A DNA stretch of 64,000 nucleotides from assembly GCA_030704615.1 (NCBI GenBank), contig CM060733.1, positions 34,968,001 through 35,032,000 on the forward strand, written 5' to 3'. The notes under the pieces were generated by a model that saw nothing but the letters and a program-made list of their open reading frames with translations, was not told the DNA's origin and ran no database searches. The stretch is from Takakia lepidozioides. Its lineage: Eukaryota; Streptophyta; Takakiopsida; Takakiales; Takakiaceae. Shown here in pieces: positions 59,221 to 64,000 of this stretch; position 1 is the stretch's first letter, and each line of letters begins with the position of its first letter. A program made the translations under genes and the position numbers.

Positions 59221-61120
59221 ACAATGAGGGTAAGAGATTGTACTCATAAGACGTTGTTTGCCGTAGCCTTGTGGCCATTGACCGCGCGCCCAGTTTGAGC
59301 GGGAACAAAAGGGACAGAACCTACCTCTGTCAGGGGCTGATGTTGGTAGTGTGACTTACCATCATATATAGAATTCATCCGGGTTTTCCAGAATCCTCTA
59401 GAAATCCCTTCACACAAGCATCAATCTGCTGTGTGTGATTTGCCCAAAAACTAGGCCTCAGGATGGCCTCGGCTTTCGGCTCAGCCTGGAGACTTTCAAA
59501 ATTGTTAAACAGGGGAACAGGCACAGTTCCCTTGATAGAGTTGAAGAGACCGTCTCTTTGGTGAGAGAACCCCGGACAGTGTATCAGAAAGTGAATTCTG
59601 TCTTCAGATTGCCCACACAGCGGGCAATTGCACTCTCCCTTTCCTCTCTGCTTTTGGTAAGCTTCCTGCCCTAAGTTTAAATTTCAGTCTACTGCCGAGA
59701 GTGGGTAGACCCTTGAGGTCATCCAAGATGTCCTCCCCCATGTCCCTGACTGGAAACAAGTTCAGGGAAGTTTTCTGCCTAACTTCATTTTCATCAGACA
59801 ATCTCATGGCAACAGACATGGCTGAGGACACTACAGCCTCTAAGTCAGATTTATCCAGCAGGGTCAAGGCTTGCGGATCCAGGTCCAGGTCCTTGAGAAT
59901 CTCTTCTACTCTCTTCTGCCAGGACTTAGCCTGTTTGACAGGGCGGTCCTGTTTCCAAGATATAGAGTCGACTAACTTAGGATATCTGGTGTTGGGCATA
60001 TGTTGCAGCTGACCCCACCATCTTCATCTCGTCGGGAGCTTAAGGACGGAATGCCAAACTCACCCCGAACAGCCACATTGGCTGTTTTGGAGCATGCTGA
60101 CATACACTCCTTAAGCACCCCGACTTGAATGGATTCTAGAGACTTAGCCTGGTTGGAGTTATCAACCCATATAGCAGATCCATACTCCAAGGCAGGTCTA
60201 ATATCGCAACAAAGCATGGTTTTCTTAACCTCAGAGTTGACCCCTCTGCAGTGGAAAAATTTAGTGAGCCCCAGAGCTTTGCCCTTGCCAGTTTGAACAA
60301 CTTTCCGGATATGTGCATCCCAATTACAATTGGAGGAAAACTCAACGCCCAGGTAAGTGTAGGAAGGGAGGACCGGGATCTCTTGGCTACCCCACTGCCA
60401 CTTAAGATCACTTCCTCCCTCTCCTCTGTCGTTGAATGCTACCACTGCACATTTGCTGACATTAGCCTCTAGCCCCCAAAGATCAAAGTATCTCTTCGCG
60501 CAATCAATCAACTCCTAGAGATTGAGACTCTCCTATGCCTGCGAAGTCGTCCGCAAACATAAGGGCTGGTATGGTGGTATCACCCACCCTTAACCCAAAT
60601 CCCTCACTTTCCACATCCTCGAGGAGTTGATTGATGAAAACATTGAAGAGCAGAGGGGAGAGAGTACATCCTTGGGCTACACCTTGGTCTATGTCAAAGA
60701 AGTTGGACTTCTGTCCGTTAACAGTGACACAGCTTTTGGTGTGAGCATACAAGTTGTGGACAACTCTCCACATCTTTCCCTTGATCCCACAAGATCAAAG
60801 GCGGAACCATAGGCCATCTCTCCACACTGTGTCATAAGCCTTTTTGACATCCAGGAAAAAAACATAAGTGGGTTTCCCTTCTTTTTTCCTTCCCTGGATA
60901 ATCTGGCTTAGAGTGAAGATATGATCCACACAGCCCCTGTTTTGCCGAAAGCCAGCTTGGCCTTCGTGGAAACAACCTCTAGACTCCAGATCAACCTCGA
61001 GACGAGTACTTATAACTCTGCAGAATGTCTTGCCAACAGCATTGAGGAGCGTGATGCCACGGTAGTTCCCCGGTTCTTCTCTGTCACCCTTCTTGTATAG
61101 ATTGACAATGAGGGTAAGAG
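59221..61120 (-). mobile_element. 5'-truncated LINE with 16-bp target duplication
   Basis: The LINE body (59,237-61,104) is flanked by the direct repeat ACAATGAGGGTAAGAG at 59,221-59,236 and 61,105-61,120. Minus-strand reading starts within the RT fingers (NLYKKGDREEPGNYR), then GITLLNAVGKTF, GFRQNRGCVDHIF, YVFFLDVKKAYDTVWRD, DQGVAQGCTLSPLLFNVF, ALMFADDFAG, and the thumb region with PSYTYLGVEFSSNCNW. A C-terminal zinc knuckle CPLCGQSEDRIHFLIHC follows, with a short tail. The active site is F-A-D-D. An in-frame TGA (about 60,795) and a frame break near 60,510 inactivate it. Truncation plus long TSD is typical of target-primed reverse transcription. Confidence 0.95.
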
Positions 61121-61304
61121 AAAAGAGTCATATGACTTGGGATGCGAGGTACAGCATTTCATCATTCAAGGTGACAAAAGTTCCTGGTACTGCAAGGTTA
61201 CAGAATCAGTAAGTGAAATACTTCACAGATTGTCTTATGTGCCATAAAAGATGGCCTACAACAGCAAGATTCATCAAAACCTTGGCGAACACTCAATTCC
61301 TTCC

Positions 61305-64000
61305 TCACCATCCCCATTCTCTCTCGTTTTGCTGTGCTTGCAAGCATGTCACACCCTTATCTTTCCTTGGCTCCCCCAAGCCTTCCTCTCTGCTCTGGGT
61401 TGATGCATGAGGAGCCAATGGCTCTTCCAACTCAGGCTCAACTTTCGTTACTTTTGGCACCCCAGACACCTTATCCTTCTGAGTGCCTCGCATTGAGCGG
61501 GTTCTTGTCACTCGGGTGTCCGCCGTATGCCGTCCCTTAGAAGAAGACTCCAGCAAGCCACCACCATCATTTGAACTACCTTGCCTTCCTCCCTGACCCT
61601 TTACCTCCTCTACACTGCGACACCTTGCAGAACGTTTCGTCCGCCCTGTACCCTGCTGGGCTGTAGACATGGATGATGGATCCAAATGGGAATTGTAAGG
61701 CCCCAGTGGAGTGCCAGCCTGTTCTTCTGACTCTTTCTTGCTAACTCGACATGGCCATAACCGAACGCCGCCTTGCATGGCAATTTCCTGCGATGTCTCA
61801 GATGCTGCAGAAGCTGCCCCTGGTGCTTGCTTGGCAGTGTCACCACGCTGACGATGGGGCCCTGAAGACCCCTTGCCTCGGGGTCTGAGGCCATGTACAG
61901 TATGAGAGTCAACATCCGACTTAGCAACTTGTGCTGCTGCAGCCGCCGCACGGGTATGCCGAGACCGTTGTGGAGCTGGACCTTCATCTCTCTGCAGTGC
62001 AGGTGCCTCACAATGGGATGAGACCCCCACTCCTTCTGGCAAGTGGCTGTCAACATTTTGTACACTAGGAGCAGCAAACGTGCGGGCAGATCGAGAACTA
62101 CGTTTTTTCTTCATGAGGTCTTGTGATTGAGAGCCCTGCTGGGAATGCCCATCCCACCCGTGCTGATCAGTGTTCTCATTCAAGTCTCCTCTATCTTCGC
62201 CCTCCTTAAAACTCTGTGCTGGTGTTATGTTAGTCTTCTCATGGTTGTCAGAACACCCTCCACCATCAGTCGCCCTGCCTGGAAACTGATCATTATTCCT
62301 GTCTCTCCACCTTGGGCTTTTAGATTTGACATCCTGCAGTAGAAGGGTATCCTCTAAGGTCGGACGAGGGTCAGTACTGGGCAAGTTGCTGCCAAAGTCA
62401 GAATGTAGTCCGGGATCTTCTGCATTGGGTATATCAGCAGTCGTTATCCTCTGCTTCTTCTGCGGCGATTCTTTGGGCTCGGACACATCATGTTCCACGT
62501 AATGGATTGAACTTTCTTTCTTAACAAGCACCGTCTCAACCATGCCGGCGTCTGAAACATGGTGAGCAGGTACTTGCAAGTGATTTTCTTGTTGTGCAGA
62601 TGGATCTGCCTTTTTGAAGATGAATGTGGTGTACAGGCCTGCACCCCCGTATTCCCAAGATGAGACACTGCAAAAACACACCACCCTTTCACCAACTAGT
62701 TGATATACCAAGTCATCGTGTGATACTCATAAGGCAATTAGCATTGTGCTGAAAGCATCTTCACGGCCCTATCAAGTCTACTCAGCAACCCTTTCTCTCA
62801 ATTATTGCACATACACAACTGACAAGTTTGAACGTAATGGAGTGGCATCAAGCCAATGCTGATATGTTCAGCACGTATACAATTGACTATCGCTCAAAGT
62901 ATTGATCCAAGAAAATGGGATAAGCAGAAAGAAGAAAAGACACGTACTCAAAACGTCTTGAGCGACAGGAGACAATCGTCCTCTTCCATCCACCAATGGG
63001 ATTCCTTTGGAATCAAATAAGGTCCCACAACTGCTCTGCAGAGTATCGGCGAATGGAATACTGTCATAAGCAAAGCCACGGCCCCCCGCCTGTCAGACCC
63101 AGTATCCTTATTTGGGCCAGTAAACTCTAAACTGAGCATTAGCACCTATAACTTCCAGGGTTGAAGTATTTGAGCCATTGTTGCAAAATCAATGAAGATT
63201 GTCTCTCCCTTCGTTACAGACCCTTTCATGCAAGATTATTAAGCTCCTTCCCCAATCTGTCACTGGGTCCTGCACAAGTCTCAAGCACTGGCCTGCTTCC
63301 CAGTAATTTTAGAGCAGTAAACCAGGCCAGACTGCTGGTCTGTGTTCTTTTTGGGGAATCCAGGTGGCAAGAACACTTCTGACCACTATAGACTGATATA
63401 TGACAATTGTAGTATCCATACAGCAGCAGACTTCACTTGAGCAATTCTCACCACATACCGATAATCCTCATAGAAATCTGTAAGGTTCTGAATCTCCACA
63501 TATTCTAATTTCATCTCTGCTGCCAACCTGTCCCCGCACCCCAACCCATCACAAACCAGGTTTTAACCTTGTCCCGGCATCTCCCATATCTTCCACACTG
63601 GCGACTCTAAAACCTGCATCTGTCAGATAATACGAAAATGCAATGCATCTCGCAAGGAAGCTTTGCTGCATCCTCTCTTAGGGCATGGAGTAACACTTCC
63701 ACCAGCTATTGAGTGAGTGGGTCAGAAGGTACACATCCACCATGGCATACCACCACGCCACACACCGTAGCTTCCGTCTGAAGGCTACAAAAAGTCGTCT
63801 AATTGGCATTTTAAAACACAACAACTCACCCCAACCTTGGCTCAAGGATAGAACACATCTTGTCAGCCCATGCTCCAAATAGACTCCCTTCTCTCAGGAC
63901 TCTCCCTGTCTCCACATAAAATGGTGGAGAGGTGACAAACCTGATGAGGCTCGGGAAGTGAACCAAGAGCTGTGCTTGTGCCGGCAGCGAATCATCCACA
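61305..64000 (-). CDS. mRNA cap guanine-N7 methyltransferase 2-like, 5' part outside window
   Basis: Minus-strand exons are from beyond 64000 to 63941, then 63527-63452, 63089-62944 and 62667-61305, all joining in frame. The readable protein starts AQLLVHFPSLIRLAAEMKL, EYVEIQNLTDFYEDYRYV, then FADTLQSSC, LVDGRGRLSPVAQDVL and GLYTTFIFKKADP. These match the C-terminal end of the methyltransferase domain of plant cap methyltransferase 2 proteins, which methylate the guanosine cap of nuclear mRNA. The AdoMet-binding motifs lie upstream of the window. The last exon adds about 440 residues of low-complexity, Ser/Lys/Gln/Glu-rich sequence with basic clusters (KKKRSSRSART, PKESPQKKQR) that look like nuclear localisation signals. 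Whether this tail is usual in the family I cannot tell. Confidence 0.8.
63090..63451. other. Intron of the cap methyltransferase-like gene
   Basis: Lies between two frame-compatible exons, gtgag donor at 63,451 and gacag acceptor at 63,090. No other feature seen. Confidence 0.7.

Overview
The window is nuclear DNA of a land plant. The histone H4 is the plant form (Ile at position 60, Arg at 77), genes have short GT-AG introns, and there is a chloroplast-type RH39 helicase and PLS-type pentatricopeptide (PPR) sequence. MiAMP1-type peptides and runs of decayed PPR copies would suit a fern, lycophyte or gymnosperm, but that narrower placement is inference.

Left third (1-19,300): almost entirely repeats. 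A 5'-open SET-like reading frame starts the window. Next come a ~580-bp tandem repeat (2,596-3,865), decayed PPR copies on the minus strand (4,100-6,150), and a Ty3/gypsy element on the minus strand whose integrase is followed by a PHD finger (6,797-10,929). A CACTA element with TNP2 remnants sits directly in it (10,930-14,649). A second PPR block on the plus strand (15,365-17,670) is split by a 781-bp hAT element with a perfect 8-bp target duplication. A LINE reverse-transcriptase fragment closes the section.

Middle (19,300-41,700): an intact nine-exon RH39-like DEAD-box helicase (minus strand), whose 3' end has been amplified in tandem downstream. It is followed by a segmental duplication. 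Unit 1 (about 25,870-29,636) and unit 2 (about 29,637-41,692) each hold a malectin-like receptor-kinase remnant and an intact MiAMP1-type antimicrobial peptide gene with the same upstream elements (W-box, ACGT core, TATA). Unit 2 is expanded by about 8 kb containing a decayed MULE-type transposase gene. That gene is flanked by long arrays of a TGTAACCC-like motif, and one of its introns is filled with the same motif in reverse orientation. This is the most unusual object in the window.

Right third (41,900-64,000): normal single-copy genes. These are a many-exon RELCH-like LisH/coiled-coil/HEAT gene (minus), a divergent intronless histone H4 gene (plus) about 300 bp away, a partial gene with a Rieske-like exon (minus), a 5'-truncated LINE with a 16-bp target duplication (minus), and the 3' part of an mRNA cap guanine-N7 methyltransferase 2-like gene (minus) running off the right edge. 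Exon boundaries were read by eye from splice consensus, frame continuity and protein sense; no search was run.
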